Assembly (NCBI RefSeq): GCF_048595215.1
Contig: NZ_JBMDWJ010000030.1
Location: 10,337-74,336 of the forward strand
Reading direction: 5' to 3'
DNA: 64,000 bases
DNA from: Siphonobacter sp048595215
GTDB lineage: Bacteria > Bacteroidota > Bacteroidia > Cytophagales > Spirosomataceae
Below the pieces are notes generated by a model. It was not told the origin of the DNA, did no database searches, and was given only the letters and a program-made list of their open reading frames with translations. Positions within the stretch are counted from its first letter, which is position 1; the number at the start of each line of letters is the position of its first letter. This document shows, in pieces, positions 52,294 through 60,956 of this stretch. Made by a program: the position numbers and the translations under genes.

Positions 52294-52307
52294 CTGAAAC
52301 CCGCAAG

Positions 52308-53699
52308 TTAGCGGGCCGCTCCTTCCAGCTTATATACCCAGGCGTGCTGGCAGGGTATCGTAGCAGGCGTGACGCTCGGGGCCGCAATTGTCAGTTGATT
52401 CCCCTTCATACTCGTTTTCACCGCTCCTTTAAAGCCCAGCAGAGAGACACTTTGTGGTTTAGTAATACCATCGACTGAAAGGTTATCCATCCATTCCGTC
52501 GTCAATACGTACAGATCTTTTCCTTTCTGCGTGAAAAACAGTTTAGTACCTTTCTTGAAAGTCGGAGCCTTGTCCCAGGCCCGCGTACCGTAGATGGCAT
52601 CTTTATTTACATTAAGCCAATCGCCCATGTCTTTCAGCCGTTGCTGCATAATGACGGGAATACGGCCATCCGCGGTGGGTCCGACATTCAGTAACAGATT
52701 GCCGCCGCGAGCCACTTTCTCAATCAGAATGTGTACCAATGCCGCCGACGTAGCATAATCCTCCAGAATCTCGGCCCGATTATAGCCAAACGAACCGCCG
52801 ATTCCCCGGCATTCTTCCCAGGGATGCGTAAATTTCGTATTATCGGCATTCCCCGAGTGTACTAAATCGTATTCGGTTGTGTAAATGCCGCCGTGCTTCG
52901 AACGAGTTTCCTTACCCCAACGATCATTGACCACCACAGTTTCTTTCACCGGTGACTCGTTATACAGCCAAGCCAGAAATTCTGTACTTTTCCACACTTC
53001 CGACGAATGGTCCCATTCGCCATCCGTCCATACGACGTCGGGTTTGTACCGGGTTACCAGATCTTTCAGCTGGGGTATCATGTGCTCGTCTACGTAACGG
53101 TTCACGCTTTGTTTGTACAGCGGATTGTACCACTCGTATAGAGAGTAATAATAGCCCATGTGCAAGCCTTTATCCTTGACGGCGGACGTCAGATCACCCA
53201 GCAAATCGCGGTGCGGACCTACGTCTACGGCGTTCCAATTCCAAGCCTGAGCACTGGGCCAGAGGGTAAAGCCTTCGTGGTGTTTCGACGTCAATACGAC
53301 ATATTTCGCTCCGGCCTGTTCAAAAACCTTTGCCCATTCGTCCGGCTTGAAAAATTCGGCTTTAAAATCTTTGACAAAGTCCTGGTACTTCGTGTCTGCT
53401 CCATACACGCGGTTATGAAATTTCTGAAACAGCGGTGAGGTCTTGCTTTTAGCGTCCTGCCACTTCTGCCAATACCATTCCGAATACTGATCGTAGACGC
53501 CCATGCCATCGCGGGCGGTAGGAGCATAAGAGGGTACGGAAAATAGTCCCCAGTGAATAAAAATGCCAAACTTGGCGTCTTCAAACCAATTCGGAACGGG
53601 CCGTGAATCGATGGAGGCCCAGTTGGCTTCGTAGGTTTTCTGAGCCATAGCCAGACAGGAACAAACGCTCAGCAAAGCGGAAAGCAGTACTTTTTTCAT
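52308..53699 (-). CDS. alpha-L-fucosidase, GH29
   Basis: A 463-residue exported glycosidase (signal MKKVLLSALLSVCSCLAMAQ). GH29 blocks: WFEDAKFGIFIHWGLFSVPSYAP (37-60), VVLTSKHHEGFTLWPS (134-149), and the nucleophile Asp226 in VVWTDGEWD. A small C-terminal beta domain follows (about 370-460). It releases alpha-L-fucose from glycans in the periplasm or outside. No fucose-use or SusCD genes are adjacent, so it is a stand-alone scavenging enzyme here. Confidence 0.95.
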   Translation of the reverse strand: MKKVLLSALLSVCSCLAMAQKTYEANWASIDSRPVPNWFEDAKFGIFIHWGLFSVPSYAPTARDGMGVYDQYSEWYWQKWQDAKSKTSPLFQKFHNRVYGADTKYQDFVKDFKAEFFKPDEWAKVFEQAGAKYVVLTSKHHEGFTLWPSAQAWNWNAVDVGPHRDLLGDLTSAVKDKGLHMGYYYSLYEWYNPLYKQSVNRYVDEHMIPQLKDLVTRYKPDVVWTDGEWDHSSEVWKSTEFLAWLYNESPVKETVVVNDRWGKETRSKHGGIYTTEYDLVHSGNADNTKFTHPWEECRGIGGSFGYNRAEILEDYATSAALVHILIEKVARGGNLLLNVGPTADGRIPVIMQQRLKDMGDWLNVNKDAIYGTRAWDKAPTFKKGTKLFFTQKGKDLYVLTTEWMDNLSVDGITKPQSVSLLGFKGAVKTSMKGNQLTIAAPSVTPATIPCQHAWVYKLEGAAR

Positions 53700-53764
53700 A
53701 GAGTAAGAACAGAGGTTTTTTACAAAAGAAGAAAAGAAACCTTTGCTACCCTTTTTCTAGATGA

Positions 53765-54115
53765 TTACCAGACGTCTTCAAAATGTACCAGCTCTTCTGA
53801 TTTCCGCGTCACGACTACGGCGATTACATCAAAGCGGAGGTGTCCCCGCCAGTTGGTTTCATAGATATACTGATCGGCGGCCTGTCGTAGCAACGTTTCT
53901 TTTTGAGCCGACACAAAGGCTTCCGGAAAACCAAACTTCAGATTGGTACGAGTCTTCACCTCCACAAAGACCAGCCACTGTTCCCGACGTACAATGAGGT
54001 CAACCTCTGCCCGTCCGGCCCGATAATTACGGGCGATGATCTCGTACCCTTTTTGTTCTAGGAAGCGAGCGGCCAGAACTTCCCCTCGTTGTCCGGTCTG
54101 TACATGCGTTGGCAC
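53765..54115 (-). CDS. YraN family (UPF0102) nuclease-fold protein
   Basis: A 116-residue protein with the YraN signature: GQRGEVLAARFLEQKGYEIIARNYRAGRAEVDLIVRREQWLVFVEVKTRT. The Asp and Glu-x-Lys (EVDLI, VEVKTR) match the restriction-endonuclease-like fold. Cellular function is not established for the family. Its start lies just after the divergent SelT/SelW gene region. Confidence 0.95.
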   Translation of the reverse strand: MPTHVQTGQRGEVLAARFLEQKGYEIIARNYRAGRAEVDLIVRREQWLVFVEVKTRTNLKFGFPEAFVSAQKETLLRQAADQYIYETNWRGHLRFDVIAVVVTRKSEELVHFEDVW

Positions 54116-54219
54116 AAAAATGCTGTAGATTGATGGAATGTACGGGAAAGATGCTAAGATTTGCCAAAGTACGGATGCCGTTCTGTAGTTCGTTATATAT
54201 ACTGATGAAGCTTGAATCC

Positions 54220-54504
54220 ATGAAACCCATTCTTACGATTGAATACTGCCCTCGCTGTGGCTGGTTGCTGCGGTCGGCCTGGCTAGCTCAGGAATTATTG
54301 ACGACGTTTTGGGAAGAGCTGGGAGAGGTCGGCCTGCGTCCGGCTGAAATTTCCGGTACTTTCAAAATTTATCTGAACGGGCAGGAAATTTTTGACCGGA
54401 AGCAAGCCGGTGGTTTTCCTGAAATCAAAACCTTGAAACAACAGGTACGGGATTTAATTGCTCCGGAAAAATCCCTCGGCCATTCCGACCGCAAAATGGA
54501 ATAG
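54220..54504 (+). CDS. SelT/SelW/SelH-like (Rdx) thioredoxin-fold protein
   Basis: A 94-residue protein beginning MKPILTIEYCPRCGW, with the Rdx-family CxxC (C10, C13), and continuing GTFKIYLNGQEIFDRKQAGGFPEIKTLKQQVRDLI, matching the selenoprotein W-like fold in its cysteine form. Predicted redox role. ATG 54220 is preferred; ATG 54205 would add five residues. Confidence 0.9.
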   Translation: MKPILTIEYCPRCGWLLRSAWLAQELLTTFWEELGEVGLRPAEISGTFKIYLNGQEIFDRKQAGGFPEIKTLKQQVRDLIAPEKSLGHSDRKME

Positions 54505-54552
54505 TAGCTTTGCTTAACCCAAACTAGTTTACCTCTGATGCATTCAACCCTT

Positions 54553-55455
54553 ATGAAAACGGCACCTCTGCTGGGCTGCCTACTGGCTTTTAGCTTCCTC
54601 TCCGCCTGCCAGTCACCCAAAAAAGAAAAGAAGACGAAGGAAACGGTCGCCGTACAGGCCCATACGCTCAAACCGCTGGACTACGACTTGCAACATCCGG
54701 TAAAAGTTTCGAGTCTTCCCCCGGTTTTAAAGGAGATTTCGGGTATTACGTATGTAAAACCGGGTCAGCTGGCAGCCATTAATGACGAACAGGGCGATCT
54801 CTTTTTGATTAATTACCAAACTGGGAAAATGACCGAACAGCGGATTTGGGGCAATGCTGGCGACTACGAGGATATCGTTTACCACGAAGGCAAATTCTAC
54901 GTCTTACGAAGCGACGGACAGCTTTTCATTTTCACGCTCGATCAAACGTACTTACCCGGCGGCGTCATTAGCGGTGAATCCAAGAGCATTAAAACCTTTA
55001 ATCTTCAGTTGCCCGGTCAGAACGAAGTGGAAGGGCTGACATTTGATAGTAAAACCGGCTGGTTTTTTGTAGCAGCCAAGGAAACCAAAAAAGCCAAAGA
55101 CGAACGGTACGTGTATTTCTACGATCCGCAGAAAAATGCTTCCTGGAAAGGAATTGTCTTACGGAAGAAAAGTTTTGAAGAAGTCGGTCTGACGGGAAAA
55201 GATACGGAGTTCAAACCTTCGGCCATTGCGACGCACCCTCAAACCAAGGAAGTGTACATTCTCGCTTCGGTCGGCCATAAATTACTGGTACTCGACCGGA
55301 AAGGCGGCAATTTTGTAGCCATCGAAAAACTGGACCCGAAGGTATTCGAACAGCCCGAGGGTCTTTGTTTTGCCCCGGATGGTACCCTCTTCCTTTCGAG
55401 TGAGGGTAAAAAAGGACCCGGGAAAATCTGGCAGTTCAAGCCCAGAACGAAATAA
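54553..55455 (+). CDS. SdiA-regulated-domain-like lipoprotein
   Basis: A 300-residue lipoprotein (MKTAPLLGCLLAFSFLSAC, Cys 19). The mature part is a predicted propeller matching the SdiA-regulated domain: EISGITYVKPGQLAAINDEQGDLFLINYQTGKM, GDYEDIVYHEGKFYVLRSDGQLFIF, NEVEGLTFDSKTGWFFVAAKE and EQPEGLCFAPDGTLFLSSEGKKGPGKIWQF. The function of the family is not known. An alternative ATG lies at 54538. It follows the SelT-like gene by 48 bases and may be co-transcribed. Confidence 0.87.
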   Translation: MKTAPLLGCLLAFSFLSACQSPKKEKKTKETVAVQAHTLKPLDYDLQHPVKVSSLPPVLKEISGITYVKPGQLAAINDEQGDLFLINYQTGKMTEQRIWGNAGDYEDIVYHEGKFYVLRSDGQLFIFTLDQTYLPGGVISGESKSIKTFNLQLPGQNEVEGLTFDSKTGWFFVAAKETKKAKDERYVYFYDPQKNASWKGIVLRKKSFEEVGLTGKDTEFKPSAIATHPQTKEVYILASVGHKLLVLDRKGGNFVAIEKLDPKVFEQPEGLCFAPDGTLFLSSEGKKGPGKIWQFKPRTK

Positions 55456-55474
55456 AACATAAGGCATATCATGT

Positions 55475-55511
55475 AAAAAGGGAATCCTGTAGATTACAGG
55501 ATTCCCTTTTT
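55475..55511. terminator. bidirectional terminator
   Basis: AAAAAGGGAATCCTGT/ACAGGATTCCCTTTTT, a perfect 16-base stem with a 5-base loop, between the convergent lipoprotein and rpmE2 genes. Confidence 0.93.
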
Positions 55512-55534
55512 GAACGGTCGTTACGGAACGAAGA

Positions 55535-55780
55535 CTATTTCTTGCCGTAACGTTTGTTGAATTTATCAACGCGACCAGCCGTATCGAGCAGTACGTTTTT
55601 GCCAGTGTAGAAAGGGTGAGATTGTGAAGAAACCTCGACTTTCACTACGGGATACGTTTTGCCTTCAAATTCAACCGTGTCTTTCGTCGTAGACGTAGAG
55701 CGGGTCAGGAATTTGTAATCGCTGGAAAGGTCCCAAAATACCACCTCGCGGTACTCAGGATGAATATCTGCTTTAGCCAT
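55535..55780 (-). CDS. rpmE2: 50S ribosomal protein L31 type B
   Basis: An 81-residue L31 of the zinc-free type B (no CxxC): MAKADIHPEYREVVFWDLSSDYKFLTRST, VKVEVSSQSHPFYTGKNVLLDTAGRVDKFNKRYGKK. It bridges the two ribosomal subunits. Many Bacteroidota use only this form. A single-gene unit with its own promoter at 55825-55855. Confidence 0.97.
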   Translation of the reverse strand: MAKADIHPEYREVVFWDLSSDYKFLTRSTSTTKDTVEFEGKTYPVVKVEVSSQSHPFYTGKNVLLDTAGRVDKFNKRYGKK

Positions 55781-55824
55781 TATATTGATTGTTAGTCAGT
55801 TACGATCTTTGCACAAATAGGCCG

Positions 55825-55855
55825 CAAAAATAATCATCTTTTGGGAATGTAACAA
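55825..55855 (-). promoter_or_regulatory. rpmE2 promoter
   Basis: On the minus strand TTG (55853-55855), 20-base spacer, TATTTTTG (55825-55832), matching the Bacteroidota core promoter, about 45 bases upstream of the start codon. Confidence 0.7.
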
Positions 55856-56200
55856 AGGTTGTCCCGATGTTTTCTTTTTTATTCTATAAAAAATATTCTT
55901 CGTATACACATTCTCATACGGAAATCCAAATACGAACGATCATTCGAAAGGGTAACTTTTTGGCTCTGAATGAACTTTATTTTTTATATTTTTTTTTACC
56001 CTTTCCGAGTAGAAGTTATTGGCGACTTAACATTAATTTCACATTCAGAAAGCATGCTTCGCCAACTACTGGTATCCTCCACTGAAGCTATTGGTCCAAG
56101 TTTTTAGGATATACCCCTCTGTGGGTAATGCTTCAGCTTAATATATCTATCCAATTAAGAAATAGAGTAATTTTCATCTATCTTCTAATTTGCTGAAAAT
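55856..56200. other. intergenic region upstream of nrdA
   Basis: 345 AT-rich bases. A 72-codon frame (55867-56085) is low in complexity and unsupported. I did not find an NrdR-box pair with confidence, and no -7 element stands out. Confidence 0.45.
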
Positions 56201-58672
56201 ATGCACGTTATCAAAAGAGATGGCCGACGCGAATCGGTGAAGTTTGACAAAATTACTGCCCGGATCGAACGCCTGTGTTACGGCTTAGATCCCGCCTTTG
56301 TCCAACCCATCGAGGTAGCCATGAAGGTCGTATCCGGTATTTACGACGGCGTAAATACGGTAGAGCTTGACAACCTGGCCGCTGAGACAGCCGCCTCCCT
56401 CACTACGCGTCACCCCGACTACGCGACGCTGGCGGCTCGCATCGCTATTTCTAACCTGCATAAGAACACGCAGAAGTCGTTTTCGGCGACGATGAAGCAG
56501 CTGTATCATTACATCGATCCTAAAACGAGCGAAAATGCTGCGTTGATTTCTAAGGAAACGTACGATGTAGTGAAGAAGCACGCGGCCTTGCTTGATTCTA
56601 CCATCATTTACGATCGTGATTTCGGTTATGATTACTTCGGTTTCAAGACGCTTGAAAAGTCGTACTTACTGAAAGTCAACGGTAAAATTGCCGAGCGTCC
56701 GCAGCACATGCTGATGCGGGTGGCCATCGGTATTCACGGAAATGACATTGACTCGGCAATCGAAACGTATAACCTGCTCTCTGAACGCTGGTTTACGCAC
56801 GCTACGCCAACGCTTTTCAACGCCGGTACACCGAAACCTCAGTTATCTTCCTGCTTCCTGCTCACCATGCAGGACGACAGTATCAACGGAATCTACGATA
56901 CGCTCAAACAGTGTGCTCTGATTTCGCAGTCAGCCGGTGGTATTGGTTTGAGTATTCATAACATTCGGGCGACGGGTAGCTACATCAAGGGTACGAACGG
57001 TACTTCGAACGGTATCGTGCCGATGCTTCGGGTATTCAATGATACGGCTCGTTACGTCGATCAGGGAGGTGGAAAACGGAAGGGTTCTTTCGCCATGTAC
57101 ATTGAACCTTGGCACGCCGATGTTTTTGACTTCCTGCAACTGAAGAAAAACCACGGTAAAGAAGAACTCCGGGCCCGCGATTTATTCTTCGCTCTCTGGG
57201 TACCCGATTTATTCATGAAGCGGGTGAAAGACAATGACGTTTGGTCATTGATGTGCCCCCACGAATGCCCTGGTTTATCGGATGTATACGGTGACGAATT
57301 TGAAGCTCTTTACGAAAAATACGAACGCGAAGGCAAAGCCCGCCGCACGGTAAAAGCTCAGGATCTTTGGTTTGAGATCATGGAATCTCAGATTGAGACG
57401 GGTACGCCCTACATGCTCTTCAAAGATCACGCCAACCGCAAATCGAACCAGAAAAACCTGGGTACGATCAAATCTTCGAACCTCTGTACGGAAATCATCG
57501 AGTATACGGCAGCGGATGAAGTAGCGGTATGTAACCTGGCTTCACTGGCCCTGCCCAAATTTGTGGAAAAAGGCGAGGATGGATTCCTGCGTTTCAACCA
57601 CGAAAAACTGTATGAGATTACAAAAGTTGCTACGCGTAACCTCAACAAAATCATCGACATCAACTATTATCCCGTACCCGAAGCCGAGCGTTCGAACAAA
57701 CGTCATCGTCCGATTGGTTTAGGCGTACAGGGTCTGGCGGATACCTTCGTACAACTGCGTATGCCGTTTGAAAGCGAAGAAGCCCGTCAGCTTAATAAAG
57801 ACATTTTTGAGACCATCTACTTTGGAGCCATGGAGGCTTCGATGGAAGAGGCTCAGAAATACGGTGCGTACGAAACCTGGGCGGGGAGCCCCATTTCACA
57901 AGGTATATTCCAGTTCGATATGTGGGGCGTGAAGCCTTCATCCAATCGCTGGGACTGGGAATCGCTGCGTGAAAAAGTAAAAACCCATGGGGTTCGTAAC
58001 TCCCTGCTGGTTGCTCCGATGCCTACGGCTTCGACAAGCCAGATTCTGGGTAATAACGAATGTTTCGAACCGTTTACGTCGAACATCTACGTACGTCGGG
58101 TACTTTCCGGTGAATTCGTAGTCGTAAACAAGTACCTCTTGCGTGACCTCGTAAAAATGGGCTTGTGGAACGAAACGATGAAAAACAAACTTATCGCGGC
58201 CAACGGTTCCGTGCAAAATATCCCTGAAATCCCGGCGAACCTGAAAGAACTCTACAAGACGGTCTGGGAAATCAAGCAGAAAACCATCATTGATATGTCA
58301 GCCGACCGGGGAGCATTCATCTGCCAGAGCCAGTCGCTGAACATCCACATGACGGATGCCAACTTCGGTAAAATCACGTCCATGCACTTCCACGCCTGGG
58401 AGCGGGGACTGAAAACAGGTATGTACTACCTGCGTACCAAAGCCGCTGCCGACGCCATCAAGTTTACGGTGGAAACGCAGGCTCAGGTCGCGATTCAGCC
58501 CAGCACGGCAACCGTCCACGAAAAAGCCATGAACTACCTGGCCACGCCAGAAGCTCAGGCCGCTCTAGCTACGAAAGAAGTGGAGCCCGTGAAATGGTCC
58601 GAAGAAGACGCGAAGGCAGCCATTGCCTGCTCGTTGGATGATCCGGACGGATGTGAGATGTGTGGATCGTAA
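56201..58672 (+). CDS. nrdA: class I ribonucleoside-diphosphate reductase, alpha subunit
   Basis: An 823-residue NrdA. An ATP-cone occupies about residues 1-95 (MHVIKRDGRRESVKFDKITARIERL), so dATP can inhibit it. Active-site residues: C218 (SSCFLLTMQ) and C444 (AVCNLASLAL) form the redox pair; N427, C429 and E431 (NLCTEI) include the thiyl radical site. The C-terminal CEMC (C818, C821) relays electrons from thioredoxin. It makes deoxynucleotides in the cytoplasm with an NrdB partner. The beta-subunit gene is not adjacent on either side, so nrdA is separated from it here. Confidence 0.97.
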   Translation: MHVIKRDGRRESVKFDKITARIERLCYGLDPAFVQPIEVAMKVVSGIYDGVNTVELDNLAAETAASLTTRHPDYATLAARIAISNLHKNTQKSFSATMKQLYHYIDPKTSENAALISKETYDVVKKHAALLDSTIIYDRDFGYDYFGFKTLEKSYLLKVNGKIAERPQHMLMRVAIGIHGNDIDSAIETYNLLSERWFTHATPTLFNAGTPKPQLSSCFLLTMQDDSINGIYDTLKQCALISQSAGGIGLSIHNIRATGSYIKGTNGTSNGIVPMLRVFNDTARYVDQGGGKRKGSFAMYIEPWHADVFDFLQLKKNHGKEELRARDLFFALWVPDLFMKRVKDNDVWSLMCPHECPGLSDVYGDEFEALYEKYEREGKARRTVKAQDLWFEIMESQIETGTPYMLFKDHANRKSNQKNLGTIKSSNLCTEIIEYTAADEVAVCNLASLALPKFVEKGEDGFLRFNHEKLYEITKVATRNLNKIIDINYYPVPEAERSNKRHRPIGLGVQGLADTFVQLRMPFESEEARQLNKDIFETIYFGAMEASMEEAQKYGAYETWAGSPISQGIFQFDMWGVKPSSNRWDWESLREKVKTHGVRNSLLVAPMPTASTSQILGNNECFEPFTSNIYVRRVLSGEFVVVNKYLLRDLVKMGLWNETMKNKLIAANGSVQNIPEIPANLKELYKTVWEIKQKTIIDMSADRGAFICQSQSLNIHMTDANFGKITSMHFHAWERGLKTGMYYLRTKAAADAIKFTVETQAQVAIQPSTATVHEKAMNYLATPEAQAALATKEVEPVKWSEEDAKAAIACSLDDPDGCEMCGS

Positions 58673-58693
58673 TTGATTATAATTAAGCTATAG

Positions 58694-58723
58694 AAAAGGC
58701 AGACGCTAGTGTCTGCCTTTTTT
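58694..58723 (+). terminator. nrdA terminator
   Basis: AAAAGGCAGAC/GTCTGCCTTTT hairpin with T-run, 21 bases after the stop codon; it confirms that no downstream nrdB is co-transcribed. Confidence 0.9.
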
Positions 58724-58785
58724 CATTTCCTACAGGGCAAGCCCGCCCCTTCATCGTCTCTCCGGTAACCTACTTCGCTGGACTG

Positions 58786-60885
58786 ATGAAAAAATACCTC
58801 TGGACTTTCGTACTCTTACCCTGTTCTTTATTCGCCCAACGCATTGATCGTAAAGCCCTTGTGGAGCGGCACTCGGTCATTATTAGGAAGATGGATACGC
58901 TGGCTTCCGTTTCGGTGGGAAATGGCAGTTTCGCCTTTACTGTCGATGCTACGGGGTTGCAAACGTTTCCTTCGTATTACGCTCAGGGCGTACCACTGGG
59001 TACGCAATCGGAGTGGGGTTGGCACAGCTTTCCCAATCCTGAAAACTATACCCTTCAAGAATCGTTGAAACCGTATCCGCATCAGGGTCGTCAGGTAACG
59101 TATGCCGTTCAAAGGGGTACAAGCACCCGTGAGAAACAGGCCGTAGATTTCGTCCGACAAAATCCGCATCGGCTGCAGTTGGGTAATCTGGGACTGGTAC
59201 TACTGAAAAAGGACGGTTCAGAAGCCCAAGCCGGTGATCTAAAAAATATTCGTCAAGAGCTGAATATGTGGACCGGGGCCGTAAAAAGTCATTTTGAACT
59301 GGAAGGAATACCCGTGGACGTACTGACCTACGGCCACCAGACGCAGGATGCCGTTGCTACTCAGATTCAGTCGCCTTTACTGGCTCAAAATCGATTGAAA
59401 GTTCGTCTGCGGTTTCCGTACCCAACCAATCAATTTGTGGATGCAGGAGCGAATTATACGCAGTCAAATCAGCATACCTCGCGTATCGTTAAACAAGCCG
59501 CTACTACGGCTCAGGTTGATCATCAGCTAGATCAGGATCGTTATTCAGTAGTTTTAAATTGGGCAGGAAAAGCTACCCTACAGGCTGCTCAATCCCACGA
59601 ATTTCTCTTGAGTAGCACGGAACCGAGTCTTAGCCTTAGCTGTCTTTTTACGCCTCAGGCGGGTGCGGCTCCGAGTTTTGCTCAAACGCAAACCAGCAGT
59701 AGCAACGACTGGAAAAAGTTCTGGACTTCCGGAGCGGCGATCGATTTTTCGGGCACTGCCGACCCCCGTGCCAAAGAACTCGAACGACGCATTATTCTTT
59801 CCCAGTATCTAACCAAAATCAATTGTACCCAGGCCATGCCGCCGCAGGAAACGGGCCTTATGTACAATAGCTGGTACGGAAAGCCGCACCTGGAAATGCA
59901 CTGGTGGCACGGCGTTCATTTTGCGTTATGGGGTCGAACTGATCTTATGGAGAAAAGCCTGGACTGGTACCAGAAAACGGTCGAAAAAGCCCGGGCAATT
60001 GCCCAGCGGCAGGGGTACCAGGGCGTACGCTGGCAAAAAATGACCGATCCGGAAGGCAATGAAACGCCTTCGTCGGTAGGAGCCTTTCTGATCTGGCAAC
60101 AGCCGCATTTCATTTATCTGGCTGAATTATGTTACCGAAACCAGGAGAATCCGGCGGTATTGAAAAAGTACGCGGAACTGGTCGATCAAACGGCAACGTT
60201 CATGGCCTCGTATGCCACGAAAGAAGGCGATCGCTACGTACTCGGCAAGGGGCTGATTCCGGCTCAGGAATGTTTTAAACCCGAAGAAACCTACAATCCC
60301 ACCTTCGAGCTGGCGTACTGGCGTTGGGCTCTGGAAACCGCCCAACAGTGGCGTGAGCGACAAAAGCTTTCCCGTAAAAAAGAATGGGATGAGGTTCTGC
60401 AAAAACTTTCGCCTTTACCTCAGAAAGACGGTGTGTATCTGGCGACGGAAAGTGCTCCCGATTCGTACACCAATCCCGAACGCATGATCGATCACCCGGC
60501 GGTACTGGGGACCTTAGGCATGATGCCTTTACAGGCGGGTACGGATTCGTCAACCATGCACCGTACACTCAACGTCATCTGGAAACAATGGAACTGGGAT
60601 CATACCTGGGGCTGGGATTTTCCCCTAACGGCCCTGACGGCCATTCGCCTGTACCAGCCCGAACGAGCCATTGAAGCCTTGCTAATGCCGGTTCAGAAGA
60701 ATACCTATTTACCCAACGGTCATAATTTTCAGGACGGCCGCTTACGGATCTACCTACCCGGAAATGGCGGGTTACTCACCGCCGCTGCCGTACTCTGTGC
60801 TGGTTTCGATGGGAATACACAAACCAATCCTGGCTTACCCAAACATTGGAAGGTTCGCTGGGAAGGCTTGCAAAAGATGCCTTAA
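58786..60885 (+). CDS. exported protein, probable six-hairpin glycosidase
   Basis: A 699-residue exported protein (signal MKKYLWTFVLLPCSLFAQ). The first 330 residues are beta-rich (VSVGNGSFAFTVDATGLQTFPSYY), and the rest is helical with segments that fit an (alpha/alpha)6 barrel as in GH65-, GH94- or GH95-type enzymes: HLEMHWWHGVHFALWGRTDLMEKSLDWYQK, YQGVRWQKMTDPEGNETPSS, WNWDHTWGWDFPLTALTAIRLYQPERAIEALL. Glu or Asp in the WQKMTDPEGNE region may be catalytic. I cannot name the exact family or substrate. Monocistronic, ended by the hairpin at 60896. Confidence 0.7.
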   Translation: MKKYLWTFVLLPCSLFAQRIDRKALVERHSVIIRKMDTLASVSVGNGSFAFTVDATGLQTFPSYYAQGVPLGTQSEWGWHSFPNPENYTLQESLKPYPHQGRQVTYAVQRGTSTREKQAVDFVRQNPHRLQLGNLGLVLLKKDGSEAQAGDLKNIRQELNMWTGAVKSHFELEGIPVDVLTYGHQTQDAVATQIQSPLLAQNRLKVRLRFPYPTNQFVDAGANYTQSNQHTSRIVKQAATTAQVDHQLDQDRYSVVLNWAGKATLQAAQSHEFLLSSTEPSLSLSCLFTPQAGAAPSFAQTQTSSSNDWKKFWTSGAAIDFSGTADPRAKELERRIILSQYLTKINCTQAMPPQETGLMYNSWYGKPHLEMHWWHGVHFALWGRTDLMEKSLDWYQKTVEKARAIAQRQGYQGVRWQKMTDPEGNETPSSVGAFLIWQQPHFIYLAELCYRNQENPAVLKKYAELVDQTATFMASYATKEGDRYVLGKGLIPAQECFKPEETYNPTFELAYWRWALETAQQWRERQKLSRKKEWDEVLQKLSPLPQKDGVYLATESAPDSYTNPERMIDHPAVLGTLGMMPLQAGTDSSTMHRTLNVIWKQWNWDHTWGWDFPLTALTAIRLYQPERAIEALLMPVQKNTYLPNGHNFQDGRLRIYLPGNGGLLTAAAVLCAGFDGNTQTNPGLPKHWKVRWEGLQKMP

Positions 60886-60895
60886 CCTTACTCAT

Positions 60896-60935
60896 AAAAA
60901 AGGCCGCTTTCATTTGAGTATGAAAGCGGCCTTTT
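60896..60935. terminator. bidirectional terminator
   Basis: AAAGGCCGCTTTCAT/ATGAAAGCGGCCTTTT hairpin between convergent genes. Confidence 0.9.
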
Positions 60936-60956
60936 CAGTAGGGAATCGGTCAGTAC

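Noticed and set aside
55867..56085. 72-codon open frame upstream of nrdA
   Set aside because: Low-complexity, Phe/Ser/Tyr-rich translation of AT-rich DNA without a ribosome-binding site.
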